64,000 nucleotides of DNA from DASCNA01 sp036011305. GTDB lineage: Bacteria; Verrucomicrobiota; Lentisphaeria; Victivallales; GWF2-38-69. The notes under the pieces are model-generated. The model was not told where the DNA came from. It saw nothing but the letters and a program-made list of their open reading frames with translations, and made no database searches. Position 1 is the stretch's first letter. Every line of letters starts with the position of its first letter. This document shows positions 35,858-45,645 of the stretch, one piece after another. The position numbers were made by a program, and so were the translations under genes. The DNA lies in NCBI GenBank assembly GCA_036011305.1, contig DASCNA010000095.1:46558-110557 (forward strand), read 5' to 3'.

Positions 35858-36313
35858 TCATGCATTTACTGATTCTGCATTTACAGTATCAAGAAGTCTA
35901 TTGTACTGAGAAGAAATTTGACTATACAATTGATCTACTCTTTTGTCGTCTTTGTTTTTTGCTGTAATTTTATTTATAGCGATATTATTTTTCTTAACGG
36001 CGATAGTATCAGTTTTTACTGAATCTATTAGTTTTGTGTAACGAGAAGTGATCTGAGTATTCAAGGGATCGATACTATTATCGCTTTTAAGGTCTGTTGT
36101 AATTTCGTTCATAGTACAATTTTCATTCTGAATAGCAACAGTCCTGGGTTTTACTGAATTTATTAATTTCAGATAGAGTGAGGTAGTTTGTATATTCAAC
36201 TGCTCAATACTGTGAGAATCTTTTGTGTTTTTCTGCTGCTTTAGTTCAGCTGCACTTGTGATAAAACATCCTAAGAATGTAACTGCCAATAATACTAATG
36301 CGATTTTTTTCAT
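35858..36313 (-). CDS. Secreted protein with a 45-residue repeat, unknown
   Basis: A 151-residue protein. Residues 1-22 form a signal peptide (MKKIALVLLAVTFLGCFITS; FLGC could also be a weak lipobox). The rest is built from a repeat starting at I36, I81 and V126, exactly 45 residues apart. Each unit begins (I/V)(E/D)xLxxQ(I/T)(T/S)SxYxxLxxSV and has basic/Asn-rich spacers; the third unit is cut short. The pattern suggests short amphipathic helices. I recognise no family. It is the last gene of the RND operon (31 bases after the pump), the place where an outer-membrane channel is often found. It should be periplasmic. Confidence 0.7.
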   Translation of the reverse strand: MKKIALVLLAVTFLGCFITSAAELKQQKNTKDSHSIEQLNIQTTSLYLKLINSVKPRTVAIQNENCTMNEITTDLKSDNSIDPLNTQITSRYTKLIDSVKTDTIAVKKNNIAINKITAKNKDDKRVDQLYSQISSQYNRLLDTVNAESVNA

Positions 36314-36344
36314 GTTAATTTTTTCCTGTTAATTTGATTTTGTG

Positions 36345-39300
36345 TTAATAATTTTTAGCTTTAAAAGTTCTTCCGGAATTTTTTAAATTCATTTCTGATA
36401 TATATGATTTTTTACTGAATTTTTCTTTTATGGAGTTAAATAAAAGAAAGAAACCAGGGACCATAAATAATGAAATTAACTGACTGAATATTAATCCTCC
36501 TACGATTATTAAACCGAGAGGTCTTCTGAGTTCTGCATCTGCACCGATACCTATAGCGATAGGTAAAGCTCCGACAATAGCCGTAAGGCCGGTCATTATG
36601 ATTGGTCTGAATCTGATAATACATGCGCTGTGAACTGCTTCATATGCTGTAACATTGTCATTTCTGATGCGCTGCAAAGCAAAATCTACAATCATTATTC
36701 CGTTTTTAGCAACTAAGCCTATCAGAAGAAACATTCCGATATATGCATAGAGTGATAGTTGAGAACCGAACAGCAGAAGAGTTCCCAGGCCACCTACAGC
36801 AGCTGTTGGCAGTGTTGTCAACACCGTAAGGGGATGAATAAAGTCCTCGTATAGTATTCCCAGTACTATATATTTTAAAAAAACTGCTACTAATATAAGT
36901 ATTGCCAATGATGCAATTGCCGAAAGAAACTGTTGAGCAGTACCTAAAAATTCTCCTTGCACAGAAATAGGGAAAATAGTTTTTGATATATCTGTAATTG
37001 TTTCTGTAGCATATTCCAGTGAAGTACCCGATTTGAGGTTGAAAGATATTGTAGCTGAAACAAACTGCTGATAATGTGAAACACTTTGAGGTCCGATAGT
37101 TTCTTTTGACGTTATAACAGAACTCAAAGGTACAAGTTCATTATTTATTTGTGATTTCAGATATATCTTTGACAGATCTGATGGATCACTCGAAGCTTTA
37201 TCATTGTTCTGAATAATAACATCATACTGATTAGTAGATTCTGAAAAATAACCGCTTTTTCCTTGAGCAAATGCGAGATTTAATGCATCTTCTATCTGCT
37301 TTGTTGTTATTCCCAAACTGGAGGCTTTGTCTCTGAGGATATTTATGCTTAGCTGTTTCATGTCAAGGTTTACATCACTCTGTATATCTTGAAAAGCAGG
37401 TTTATTTTTAAGTGCGGTCTCTAATTCTGATGCACTTTTGTAGACTTCATCCTGATTGTTTCCTGTTATAGTATAAGAGTATTCAGCACCAAGGGCTGTA
37501 TTATTTCCTCCTGTTGGAATTCTGAGTACAGGTTTTGCTGTTAAATATACTTTTCCGAGGGGGAAGGGGATTTTTGATATTTTGACACTTAATTCATGTA
37601 TAACATCACTGATAGGCAATCTTTTGCTTTCAGGTTTAAGCATAATCATAACCCTACCGGTAGATTGATCCGCACCGTCGCTCATCCCTGTAATGGTGAA
37701 AAAATGCGAGATATTCTTATCCTGGTCAAAGATTGTATTTACATAATTCTGATATTTTTTTACCTGTTCACTAGACACTCCAAGCGGTGTTTTTATCATA
37801 CCAAAAATATTACCGCTGTCTCCATTAGGTATAAATGTTTTTGGAATCATAAAATAGAATGCGATTGATCCTGCCATACAGATGAGCCAGATAACAATAG
37901 TCAGACGATATTTCTTAAGGGTAATATCCAAAATTTTGGAATAGAATTTAATTATTCTGTCTAAAATCTTATCTTTATATTCAATTAATTTATTTTTTTT
38001 ACTTATAGAGGATCTGTTTAAAAATTTAGAGCACATCATGGGGGTAAGGGTAAGGGATACTATTCCAGAACATATTACAGTAATAATTACAGTAAGAGCA
38101 AATTCTCTGAATGTCTTACCGATGATACCTGACATAAATACTATCGGGACAAAAACTATTACTAATGATAACGTCATGGAAATAACTGAACCTGTTATTT
38201 CTTTTGCACTTTTAATAGCTGCTTTTTTTGGATCTTCACCCAGTTCAATATGTCTGCTGTTATTCTCCAGGACTACTATTGCATCATCTACGACAAAGCC
38301 TACGGCAAGAGTCATCGCCATAAGAGATAGATTATCCAGAGAAAAATTTAAAAAATACATAATTAAGAAGGAGAATATTAGCGATACAGGGAGAGCTAGT
38401 ACAGGTATTAACGTATCTTTTAATTTACCCATAAAGATAAAAATAATTAATATTACAAGAAAAAAGGCAATATAAAGTGTATCCTTGACATCATTTATAG
38501 AATTAAGAATGGAGCCTGACTGGTCGTAAATTATAGATGCGTTGACTGAACTTGGAAGGTTAAGTCTGGTTATCAACTTTTTAACATCATTTGCTACCTG
38601 TATTGTGTTGGAACCGGTCTGTCTAGTAATCTCAATCATTATCGGGTTGAGAACTTTTTTCTTTTTTGCATCATAGTAATTAAGAGAAAAATTTTCATTC
38701 TCTGTTGAAAGATATGCCTTACCTATATCTTCTATTCTGATTGGAGAGCCATTATCATATTTGACAACCAAATTATTATAGCCTTCCGCAGTAGTCAGCT
38801 GTCCATTGGCTTCAATAGAATATGTATCATACTTTCCGCTTAAGCTACCGGTGGATATGTTTACATTCTCATTGTTTAATGCAGTTTTAATTTCGTCCAG
38901 TGTAACATTATAATCAGCCATTTTAGATGGATTTAATTTAATCCTGATAGCTGCAGGTACACTTCTTATCGTTACTTCTGAGACTCCATTTATTGTACTT
39001 GCCTGTTGTGCTATTTCCTGGTTTGCTATATTGTATAACTCTTTATGAGATATTGAGTCGGATGTAACAAGAATATCAATTATAGGTCTGGCAGAAGGAT
39101 CTACCTGTTTGAAACCAGGGTCATTAGGCAGGTCGTCAGGAAGATTGGATTTAGCACTAGATATGGCGTTTTGGATATTTGTAAGTATTTCATTTATATT
39201 TGTTCCTACATTGAATGTTAATACTATTTGAGATTGCCCCTCTGTGCTGGTAGATAATATACTTTCAAGACCTGCTATGGACATAAATTGTTTTTCAAGA

Positions 39301-39497
39301 GGACTGCTGACTGTAGAAGCCATTGTTTGAGGGTCGGCACCGGGATAATTGGTAGTAACTTTAATTATAGGATAACTGACAGTAGGTAACTCCGCCACAG
39401 GCATTTTTAAGTATGCCCCTATACCGAAAAATAAAATGGTAATAAAAACAAGAGTTGTCATTACCGGTCTTTTGACAAATACTTTAGATATATTCAT
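36345..39497 (-). CDS. RND efflux pump, AcrB/MdtB family inner-membrane transporter
   Basis: A 1050-residue RND transporter of normal length with 12 membrane helices and two large periplasmic loops. It has the N-terminal SKVFVKRPVMTT and VAELPTVSYPIIKV, and the helix-4 proton-relay motif GFVVDDAIVVLEN with both Asp residues. GKTFREFALTVIITV and a late GLVAKNGIMIVDFA follow. It resembles the multidrug MexB/MdtB-type HAE1 group rather than metal pumps. It starts 12 bases after the adaptor gene, so they form one operon. No TolC-type channel gene is present; a shared channel elsewhere is expected. Confidence 0.94.
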   Translation of the reverse strand: MNISKVFVKRPVMTTLVFITILFFGIGAYLKMPVAELPTVSYPIIKVTTNYPGADPQTMASTVSSPLEKQFMSIAGLESILSTSTEGQSQIVLTFNVGTNINEILTNIQNAISSAKSNLPDDLPNDPGFKQVDPSARPIIDILVTSDSISHKELYNIANQEIAQQASTINGVSEVTIRSVPAAIRIKLNPSKMADYNVTLDEIKTALNNENVNISTGSLSGKYDTYSIEANGQLTTAEGYNNLVVKYDNGSPIRIEDIGKAYLSTENENFSLNYYDAKKKKVLNPIMIEITRQTGSNTIQVANDVKKLITRLNLPSSVNASIIYDQSGSILNSINDVKDTLYIAFFLVILIIFIFMGKLKDTLIPVLALPVSLIFSFLIMYFLNFSLDNLSLMAMTLAVGFVVDDAIVVLENNSRHIELGEDPKKAAIKSAKEITGSVISMTLSLVIVFVPIVFMSGIIGKTFREFALTVIITVICSGIVSLTLTPMMCSKFLNRSSISKKNKLIEYKDKILDRIIKFYSKILDITLKKYRLTIVIWLICMAGSIAFYFMIPKTFIPNGDSGNIFGMIKTPLGVSSEQVKKYQNYVNTIFDQDKNISHFFTITGMSDGADQSTGRVMIMLKPESKRLPISDVIHELSVKISKIPFPLGKVYLTAKPVLRIPTGGNNTALGAEYSYTITGNNQDEVYKSASELETALKNKPAFQDIQSDVNLDMKQLSINILRDKASSLGITTKQIEDALNLAFAQGKSGYFSESTNQYDVIIQNNDKASSDPSDLSKIYLKSQINNELVPLSSVITSKETIGPQSVSHYQQFVSATISFNLKSGTSLEYATETITDISKTIFPISVQGEFLGTAQQFLSAIASLAILILVAVFLKYIVLGILYEDFIHPLTVLTTLPTAAVGGLGTLLLFGSQLSLYAYIGMFLLIGLVAKNGIMIVDFALQRIRNDNVTAYEAVHSACIIRFRPIIMTGLTAIVGALPIAIGIGADAELRRPLGLIIVGGLIFSQLISLFMVPGFFLLFNSIKEKFSKKSYISEMNLKNSGRTFKAKNY

Positions 39498-39509
39498 TTC
39501 TTCCTCTGG

Positions 39510-40664
39510 CTAAGCTGTTTTAGATGTTGATTTGTCAGGTTGTACTACACTTGCTACAGCTCCAGGGTAGAGGTTTTGCTGCCCTACAGTTACAATTTTG
39601 TCTCCTGCTTTTACATTACCTTTTATTACCAGTATGTTATTGTCATATCTGTCACCTGTTGTCACATATACTTGTTTAACAATATTGTTTTGTTCTACAA
39701 TATAGACATACTTTCCACCAGGACCGACTTTTACAGCACTAACAGGGATAAGAAGAGCACCTTTTTCTTCCCCCAGAATTACTCTTACATTGACATATTC
39801 TCCAGGCAGGAGATTCAATTTCTCATTAGGTATTTCTGCTGATAATGAAATTGTTGATGCGGTTTTATTTGTAGTATTATTTAGATAGTTCAAACTGCCC
39901 TCATAAATTTTATTAACTGTGGCATTTCCATACTTATCCAGGGAATGGACCGTTATATAAACTTTAAGTTTATTATTTGATATGGCTTTTTTTAATCTGT
40001 CCAGATTTTTTGAAGGGAGAGTAAAATCGACCCATAGTGGATTTATAGATTTGATATTTAATAATGTTTCATTAACCGCTACAACATTGCCTGCGCTGAC
40101 ACTGCTTAAACCGATAACTCCTGTAAGAGGTGAATAAATTTTACAGTATTGTAAATTTATTTTATCCATTTTTACTTTGGCTTGATATATTTTTACATTT
40201 GCTGCAGACATTTCCAAATCTGCTTTCATTTTTTCATAATTCTGTGCAGCCAATGCTCCACTTGAGGCTATTTTTTGATTTTTTTGAACATAATATTTTT
40301 TTAAATTATAATCGGCAACAGCGTTTGTAAGTTGAGCTCTATCGTAATCATATTGTGTCTGATAAGTTTCCGGGTCGATTTCAGCCAGGAGTGTACCCCT
40401 TTTTACCGATTCTCCTGAATCAAAGTAAGTTTTTATTAATTTTCCTGATACTTGAGTTTTAATATCGACAGTACTGTCCGCTGATAGGTTCCCGAAAGAA
40501 TCGATATAAATCGGTATTGATTTTTCAATAACTGCAGCCGTATTTACCGGTATAGATTTAGTGTTAGTGTTATTTATTTTTGTGTTACATCCGGTAAGCA
40601 AAATGACGGGTAGTATTGTCAATGAAAATAAAATCATCTTTGTCTTTTTATGTTTTCTAAGCAT
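39510..40664 (-). CDS. RND periplasmic adaptor (membrane fusion protein)
   Basis: A 384-residue lipoprotein adaptor. The signal ends in the lipobox VILLTGCN. The lipoyl halves (DIKTQVSGKLIKTYFDSGESVKRGTLLAEIDP and IYSPLTGVIGLSSVSAGNVV) flank an alpha hairpin, and a beta-barrel follows with LLIPVSAVKVGPGGKYVYIVE and the membrane-proximal end. It links the RND pump at 36345 to an outer-membrane channel. It is the first gene of the operon; no regulator adjoins it. Confidence 0.92.
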   Translation of the reverse strand: MLRKHKKTKMILFSLTILPVILLTGCNTKINNTNTKSIPVNTAAVIEKSIPIYIDSFGNLSADSTVDIKTQVSGKLIKTYFDSGESVKRGTLLAEIDPETYQTQYDYDRAQLTNAVADYNLKKYYVQKNQKIASSGALAAQNYEKMKADLEMSAANVKIYQAKVKMDKINLQYCKIYSPLTGVIGLSSVSAGNVVAVNETLLNIKSINPLWVDFTLPSKNLDRLKKAISNNKLKVYITVHSLDKYGNATVNKIYEGSLNYLNNTTNKTASTISLSAEIPNEKLNLLPGEYVNVRVILGEEKGALLIPVSAVKVGPGGKYVYIVEQNNIVKQVYVTTGDRYDNNILVIKGNVKAGDKIVTVGQQNLYPGAVASVVQPDKSTSKTA

Positions 40665-41010
40665 ATTTATTTTTCCGTATATAAATAATAAAATTGAATT
40701 AAGTTGTATTTAAGTAGCAATTACTATGCCAGAACTAGAAATAATATGAATTAACTAGGCAAACAGAACATGATTGTACATAATAATAAAAAAAATTAAT
40801 CTTTCGATTAGTTTGTTAATAAGAAATTACAGATGAGTGTATAGTAAAGAAATTTCACTTTTTACAGTATTGTGCAAATTTTATACAGTTATTAAATTTA
40901 CACAAATCATATGTATATAGTCCATTTTTTCTTGAAATTGATTTTTTGCTGAATGTAGTTATTTCTTAAAAAATCTTTCAGAACATAAAATATATAAACA
41001 GGATTAATTA
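40665..41010. other. Divergent promoter region, adaptor and MFS genes
   Basis: About 346 AT-rich bases between two divergent transporter genes. It should hold promoters for both, but no clear -35/-10 pair or operator palindrome was found by eye. Confidence 0.4.
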
Positions 41011-42267
41011 ATGAATAAAGATATAAAGGTTATCGGTGTAGCTTCTATCGGCGGAGTTTTTGAATTTTATGATTTTGTCATTTTTGTGCTTTTTGCAAAG
41101 ATAATATCTAAAGCTTTTTTTGATGCAGGCGAATCGGCCTTTCTTGCTTTACTTTCAGTATATGTAATATTTGCTGTAGGTTATTTTGTACGACCTGTCG
41201 GAGGTATTATCTTAGCACATTTCGGGGACAGATACGGAAGAAAAAAAGTATTTACTTTCACTGTTTTCCTAATGGCATTATCTACGTTTCTTATAGGCTT
41301 TCTTCCAACATATTCTCAAATTGGTATTGCTGCTCCTGTACTGCTTCTGATTTTTAGAATACTGCAGGGGCTGGCTGTAGGCGGTGAAATACCAGGGTCA
41401 GCTACATTTGTATATGAACATATGGCAGATAATTTAAAATGTACAGGGATAGCAGTTTTATTTGCCGGACTTATCGGAGGAATTTTATTAGGTTCTGTAA
41501 TAGGTACTGTCGTTACCGGTTCTCTATCAGCACATGCGGTTAATATATGGGGCTGGAGAATACCGTTTTTATTTGGTGGCGTTCTTGGTATAGTGGGTGT
41601 TTATCTTCGTAAAAAACTTACTGAAACACCTGCTTTTGTGGAATTGTTACAGCATAACAAGCAGCGTAAAATCCCATTTTTAGAAGTTTTAAAAAATTAC
41701 AAAAAAATTACCTTTGCAGGATTCGGCATAACTATGACTGTGGCAGTTACTGTTACTACCTTTTATATGTATCTGCCTGTTTACCTTGAAAAATATTACA
41801 GTTATCCGTCTGATGTGGCTTTTGGATACAACTGTATTGGTTTAATTTTATATATTATTGTTATTATTCTCTGGGGAAGATTAAAAGATAAAAGTAACTA
41901 TAAAGTTTCAAATCTTTTTATTACCGGTGCTGTTGCTACTTTTATTATGAGTATATGGGGGTTTTATATAATGAGAACTGGCAATTCGTTTTATATGATC
42001 TTTATGTATTTGATTTTGAGTATCGGTATAGGCGGAATAACAGCTACATTCTGTTATATGCTGACAAAAATATATCCTGCTGAAATCAGATTTTCAGGAG
42101 TTTCTACGTCTTACAATATAGCATTTGCAGTATTCGGAGGTTTAACTCCGATTATTAATACATTGCTCTGTAAAAACTTTAATTCACCATTAGCACCAAT
42201 TTATTTTCTTGTTCTCTCATGTATAATTGGTATTATATCTGCAGTTTATATAAGGAAATTAACTTGA
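41011..42267 (+). CDS. MFS transporter, metabolite:H+ symporter (MHS) family
   Basis: A 418-residue major facilitator with 12 helices. The MHS start (IGVASIGGVFEFYDFVIFVLFA) has the conserved FE-YDF. The loop 2-3 motif is GDRYGRKK, and the following LQGLAVGGEIPGSATFVYEHM is typical of ProP, ShiA and KgtP relatives. A substrate such as an organic acid or osmolyte is likely; the specific one cannot be read. It is divergent from the RND adaptor gene and followed 153 bases later by an SDR with its own promoter. Ends in TGA. Confidence 0.88.
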   Translation: MNKDIKVIGVASIGGVFEFYDFVIFVLFAKIISKAFFDAGESAFLALLSVYVIFAVGYFVRPVGGIILAHFGDRYGRKKVFTFTVFLMALSTFLIGFLPTYSQIGIAAPVLLLIFRILQGLAVGGEIPGSATFVYEHMADNLKCTGIAVLFAGLIGGILLGSVIGTVVTGSLSAHAVNIWGWRIPFLFGGVLGIVGVYLRKKLTETPAFVELLQHNKQRKIPFLEVLKNYKKITFAGFGITMTVAVTVTTFYMYLPVYLEKYYSYPSDVAFGYNCIGLILYIIVIILWGRLKDKSNYKVSNLFITGAVATFIMSIWGFYIMRTGNSFYMIFMYLILSIGIGGITATFCYMLTKIYPAEIRFSGVSTSYNIAFAVFGGLTPIINTLLCKNFNSPLAPIYFLVLSCIIGIISAVYIRKLT

Positions 42268-42367
42268 CATAAAGAGAGTTAAAGTTGTTATATGCTGATA
42301 AATCTTGATATTATATTTAGTTTAAGACCTGCAGTGAATATTATAGTATATGCAGTTTGAATAATTA

Positions 42368-42397
42368 TTGATATTAACTTTATGGCTATGGTATTAT
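42368..42397 (+). promoter_or_regulatory. Sigma-70-type promoter of the SDR gene
   Basis: TTGATA (42368-42373) and TATTAT (42392-42397) with an 18-base spacer lie just before the strong ribosome site GGAGG (42412-42416) and the ATG at 42421. The transcript would have a leader of about 17 bases. Confidence 0.45.
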
Positions 42398-42420
42398 AAA
42401 ATTGCCCTCATGGAGGAAAT

Positions 42421-43158
42421 ATGGCTAATGAGCTAAAAACAGTATTGGTTACAGGTGGAAGCCAGGGAATTGGACATTCTGCTGTTGAACGTTTTTTGAG
42501 TTCAGGATGGCGTGTTTATACCTGCTCCAGACATCCCTATTCTCAAGATCAATGCGGAAAGATAGACAAGGAAAATTATTTTCATATTAACCTTAACAAC
42601 AGGCACGAAATTACTGATGGAATTAAAAAAATTCGTGTCTGCTTAGATGGAACTCCGCTTAATGCACTGGTAAATAACGCAGGAATATCTCCTAAATCTG
42701 AAGCCGGTAAACGTATGGCATCGGTCGAAACGGAAATGAGTATTTGGGATCAGGTGTTTCAAGTCAATTTTTTTGCACCGATTATGTTGGTGAGAGGTCT
42801 TATTAAGGAATTGAAAAAAGGAAAAGCAAGCATAGTTAACATTACATCAATAGCCGGCAGCAGAGTACAGCCTTTTGCAGGTTCAGCCTATGCTACTTCT
42901 AAAGCTGCACTTTCTGCATTAACCAGAGAAATGTCTTCAGACTTAGGACCATATGGTATTCGTGTAAATTCAGTTTCTCCCGGAGAAATTAATACGTCTA
43001 TACTCTCACCTGGAACTGAAAAACTGGTTGATAATATTCCTCTTGGACGTTTAGGGGAGCCAGATGAAATTGCAGAGATTGTCTATTTTTTGTGTTCAGA
43101 AAAATCGTGCTATATTTCTGGAACAGAGGTACATGTAAATGGAGGCGAGCATGTGTAG
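42421..43158 (+). CDS. Short-chain dehydrogenase/reductase
   Basis: A 245-residue classical SDR with TGGSQGIGHSA near the start, the NNAGIS motif, Ser in VNITSIAGSR, and YATSKAAL for catalytic Tyr and Lys. CYISGTEVHVNGG closes the protein. It resembles FabG/glucose dehydrogenase-like members, and the substrate is unknown. A strong GGAGG lies before the start and a plausible promoter upstream. Confidence 0.9.
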   Translation: MANELKTVLVTGGSQGIGHSAVERFLSSGWRVYTCSRHPYSQDQCGKIDKENYFHINLNNRHEITDGIKKIRVCLDGTPLNALVNNAGISPKSEAGKRMASVETEMSIWDQVFQVNFFAPIMLVRGLIKELKKGKASIVNITSIAGSRVQPFAGSAYATSKAALSALTREMSSDLGPYGIRVNSVSPGEINTSILSPGTEKLVDNIPLGRLGEPDEIAEIVYFLCSEKSCYISGTEVHVNGGEHV

Positions 43159-43271
43159 CATAATACTTCCTATGAAAAGTCATCAGTGCGAGTTTGATAT
43201 ACGAAAAAACAACCTGCTGCCTGTTGACAAATTTATTTAGAATTATATCCTCGAAATTTTTTATTCAAGAG

Positions 43272-43307
43272 GTAGCAAAAAACAACATTTCAGTTATTTT
43301 TTGCTAC
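43272..43307. terminator. Hairpin downstream of the SDR gene
   Basis: GTAGCAAAAAA (43272-43282) pairs perfectly with TTTTTTGCTAC (43297-43307) over a 14-base loop. The U-rich arm could act as the terminator tail. It lies about 115 bases after the SDR stop. Confidence 0.45.
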
Positions 43308-43441
43308 TGTACGGTATTTAGATGTACATGAAGTGTACTATAAACTCTACATGTGTATTAATTACGTCAAGTCGTTTTATTTTAAGCTGGTTTAGTATAT
43401 TTTATGTTGTTGATCAAATATATTTTTTATGGAGTTGAAAA

Positions 43442-43864
43442 ATGGCAGAATTAAGTGCTTTTATAAGTTTAATATTATTTACTTTATTATTGATTGCTTT
43501 TACTGTAATGCATATAAAAAACGGTAAAGAATCCAGTCATAAAAGACAACTGGGAAAGAGTATAGTAAAACATATCAGAAATGGTGCTGACAATTTATCC
43601 AAAATATGCAGTGAAAATTCTATTTCTTATAAAGAATTGCAGAAAGTTAAGTTATGTAGATTGGATGATATAAGCATATTAAGCGAGAGCAAAAGAATAA
43701 AATTTGATAGAGCTTACTACTATTACGACTATTGCGTAACTGTTAAATCAGATAATAACTTTGAAATCAGAGGAACTATTTTTTTCGTTAAATATGTTTC
43801 TATATGGATTTCAGGTTGGAAAAGATTACCAATAATAAATCCAATCCTGCTAAACTGTAAGTAG
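43442..43864 (+). CDS. Membrane-anchored protein, unknown
   Basis: A 140-residue protein with one N-terminal membrane segment (about 5-24), a basic cytoplasmic stretch, and a soluble domain with a Tyr-rich run (FDRAYYYYDYCV) and FVKYVSIWISGWKRLP near the end. No family is recognised. GGAG lies 6 bases before the start. It is isolated, and convergent with the small membrane pair that follows. Confidence 0.5.
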   Translation: MAELSAFISLILFTLLLIAFTVMHIKNGKESSHKRQLGKSIVKHIRNGADNLSKICSENSISYKELQKVKLCRLDDISILSESKRIKFDRAYYYYDYCVTVKSDNNFEIRGTIFFVKYVSIWISGWKRLPIINPILLNCK

Positions 43865-43896
43865 AGTTTGCTGAATAAGTTATACTGTTTGTGATT

Positions 43897-44259
43897 TTAC
43901 CGTCTTGTCCAAAAACTTAAATTTATTTTTGACGGATAGTTATAATAAGTCATGTATATAAGAATCAGAAGTGAGATAAAAATAACTATTCTCCATGAAA
44001 GAGTCATTATTAAGCCTAAGTAGATGAAAGGGTGAATTGTTATTATCAGTATAATATAAAAAGACATATGTCCGTAGTTCTTTTTCCTATACGAATACAC
44101 AGCCAGGAGCGCTATGAAGAAACTTAGCAGTATTTTTAAATGGAAATATTGCTGTTTAGTGATGTATGAATAATTAAACAATATATAAATCGTTAAAAAA
44201 TCACATATAAGCAGTATCAAAAACGGATATTTTCCTTCTACTCGATTTCTTTTTTTCAT
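43897..44259 (-). CDS. Small membrane protein, tandem paralogue A
   Basis: A 120-residue protein with four hydrophobic segments and a basic first 10 residues. It is clearly a paralogue of the next gene at 44388: both begin with a basic run then EGKYPF or KEKYPF and share LLICD, HMSFYI, YLGLIM, VIFISLL and a final Y-x-Y-YPxK. I do not recognise the family and can give no function. Confidence 0.55.
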   Translation of the reverse strand: MKKRNRVEGKYPFLILLICDFLTIYILFNYSYITKQQYFHLKILLSFFIALLAVYSYRKKNYGHMSFYIILIITIHPFIYLGLIMTLSWRIVIFISLLILIYMTYYNYPSKINLSFWTRR

Positions 44260-44387
44260 ATTTTAACTCTTCACTAGATCCAAATAAACAATGAAATATA
44301 ATATCATTGTTTCTGTAGATTGTTTCCTGTTTATTATAGAGTTATAGTGTGTCAGTTTTATCTCTTATTCATTTCATTCAATTTTAT

Positions 44388-44744
44388 CTAGTGTTTCCAG
44401 TAATTTAATTTTTTTTTTGCCGGATAATAATGATAAGTTAAATATAAGAGAACAAGTAATGAAATAAAGATAACAATTTTCCAGTAAAGATCCATTATTA
44501 GACCTAAATATATTAAAGTGTGAGCTGTTATTAATATAACGATATAGAAAGACATATGAGTATAGTATTTTTTTTTAATTGAATATATTATCATAAAAAT
44601 AAGGCATAGTCCGAGTAATGTTTTGAGATTCATGTAATATTCAGCAAGATGTGATATATCCAATAAGTAAAAAACCATTATGCTATCACATATAAGCAGT
44701 ACTATAAAAGGGTATTTTTCTTTTACTCTATCTTTTCGCTTCAT
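44388..44744 (-). CDS. Small membrane protein, tandem paralogue B
   Basis: A 118-residue four-helix protein with basic ends, a tandem duplicate of the gene at 43897 (same motifs in the same order). The two genes are separated by 128 bases and each has its own start, so they may be independently expressed. Function unknown. Confidence 0.55.
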   Translation of the reverse strand: MKRKDRVKEKYPFIVLLICDSIMVFYLLDISHLAEYYMNLKTLLGLCLIFMIIYSIKKKYYTHMSFYIVILITAHTLIYLGLIMDLYWKIVIFISLLVLLYLTYHYYPAKKKLNYWKH

Positions 44745-44821
44745 AATAGCATGAAATCTTAATGAATAATAATCTTTATTATATTAATAATTAACCATTT
44801 ATCATTAATAATTATATAAGG

Positions 44822-45643
44822 CTACTGTTTTGATGCACCGCCCATTCTGAAGCCTGAAGAAATATGCTTTTGTGCTACATAAAACAGTACTATCGGTGGT
44901 AGTGTATATACCAATGAGAAGGCAGCAAGCTTACCGTAACTTATAAAACCGTACTGAGCAAAGAACTGATAAATCGTCACTGAAGGCACCATTTTATCCG
45001 GTGAATTCAATAATATAAATGGGACAAAAAAGTTTCCCCAGCCTCCGGTAAAGATAAATATAAAAACCATACAGATTCCTGGAAGCATAAGGGGGGCTAT
45101 TACTGATTTCAAACTTTTAAACTTTGAAGCTCCGTCAACCCATGCTGCTTCTTCCACTTCAATCGGAATTGAGTCCATAAAGTTTTTCATTAGCCAGATA
45201 GCAAGTGGAAAACCTGTAGATGCCATAAATACAGTCGTTGCCAGCAATGAGTTTGTAAATTTAAGAAAAAAGAAAAGTTGATATACTGGTACTATAACTG
45301 CTATAATAGGTAGTCCCATTAGAAACAGAAGAGAAAACATTAACGGTTTTTTTGCTTTAAATTTGTATCTGGATAATGGATAAGCTGCCAAGACTGAAAA
45401 TACTACGACTATAACAGCCTGACCAAAAGATATTAAAAAACCGTTCAGAAATGACACTAATATTTGTTGATTTGTAAAAACATACTCAAAATTGTTTAGA
45501 GTCACTTTAGGAAGCTTAATAATCAGTGTGGCATTACTGTCAAAAGATGCAAAGATCAGCCATATAAAAGGGAGTATAAACAGTACAGCTGCTATTATTA
45601 AAACGATGTAAGCGGCTGTTGCATTTGTTTTAGATTTACGCAT
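44822..45643 (-). CDS. ABC sugar permease, MalG type
   Basis: A 273-residue permease with six helices and the EAA loop (EVEEAAWVDGASKFKSLKSVIAPLMLPG). It ends the minus-strand importer operon that starts with three binding proteins. It begins two bases after the MalF-type permease gene. No ATPase is encoded, so a shared one is presumed. Confidence 0.9.
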   Translation of the reverse strand: MRKSKTNATAAYIVLIIAAVLFILPFIWLIFASFDSNATLIIKLPKVTLNNFEYVFTNQQILVSFLNGFLISFGQAVIVVVFSVLAAYPLSRYKFKAKKPLMFSLLFLMGLPIIAVIVPVYQLFFFLKFTNSLLATTVFMASTGFPLAIWLMKNFMDSIPIEVEEAAWVDGASKFKSLKSVIAPLMLPGICMVFIFIFTGGWGNFFVPFILLNSPDKMVPSVTIYQFFAQYGFISYGKLAAFSLVYTLPPIVLFYVAQKHISSGFRMGGASKQ

Positions 45644-45645
45644 TT

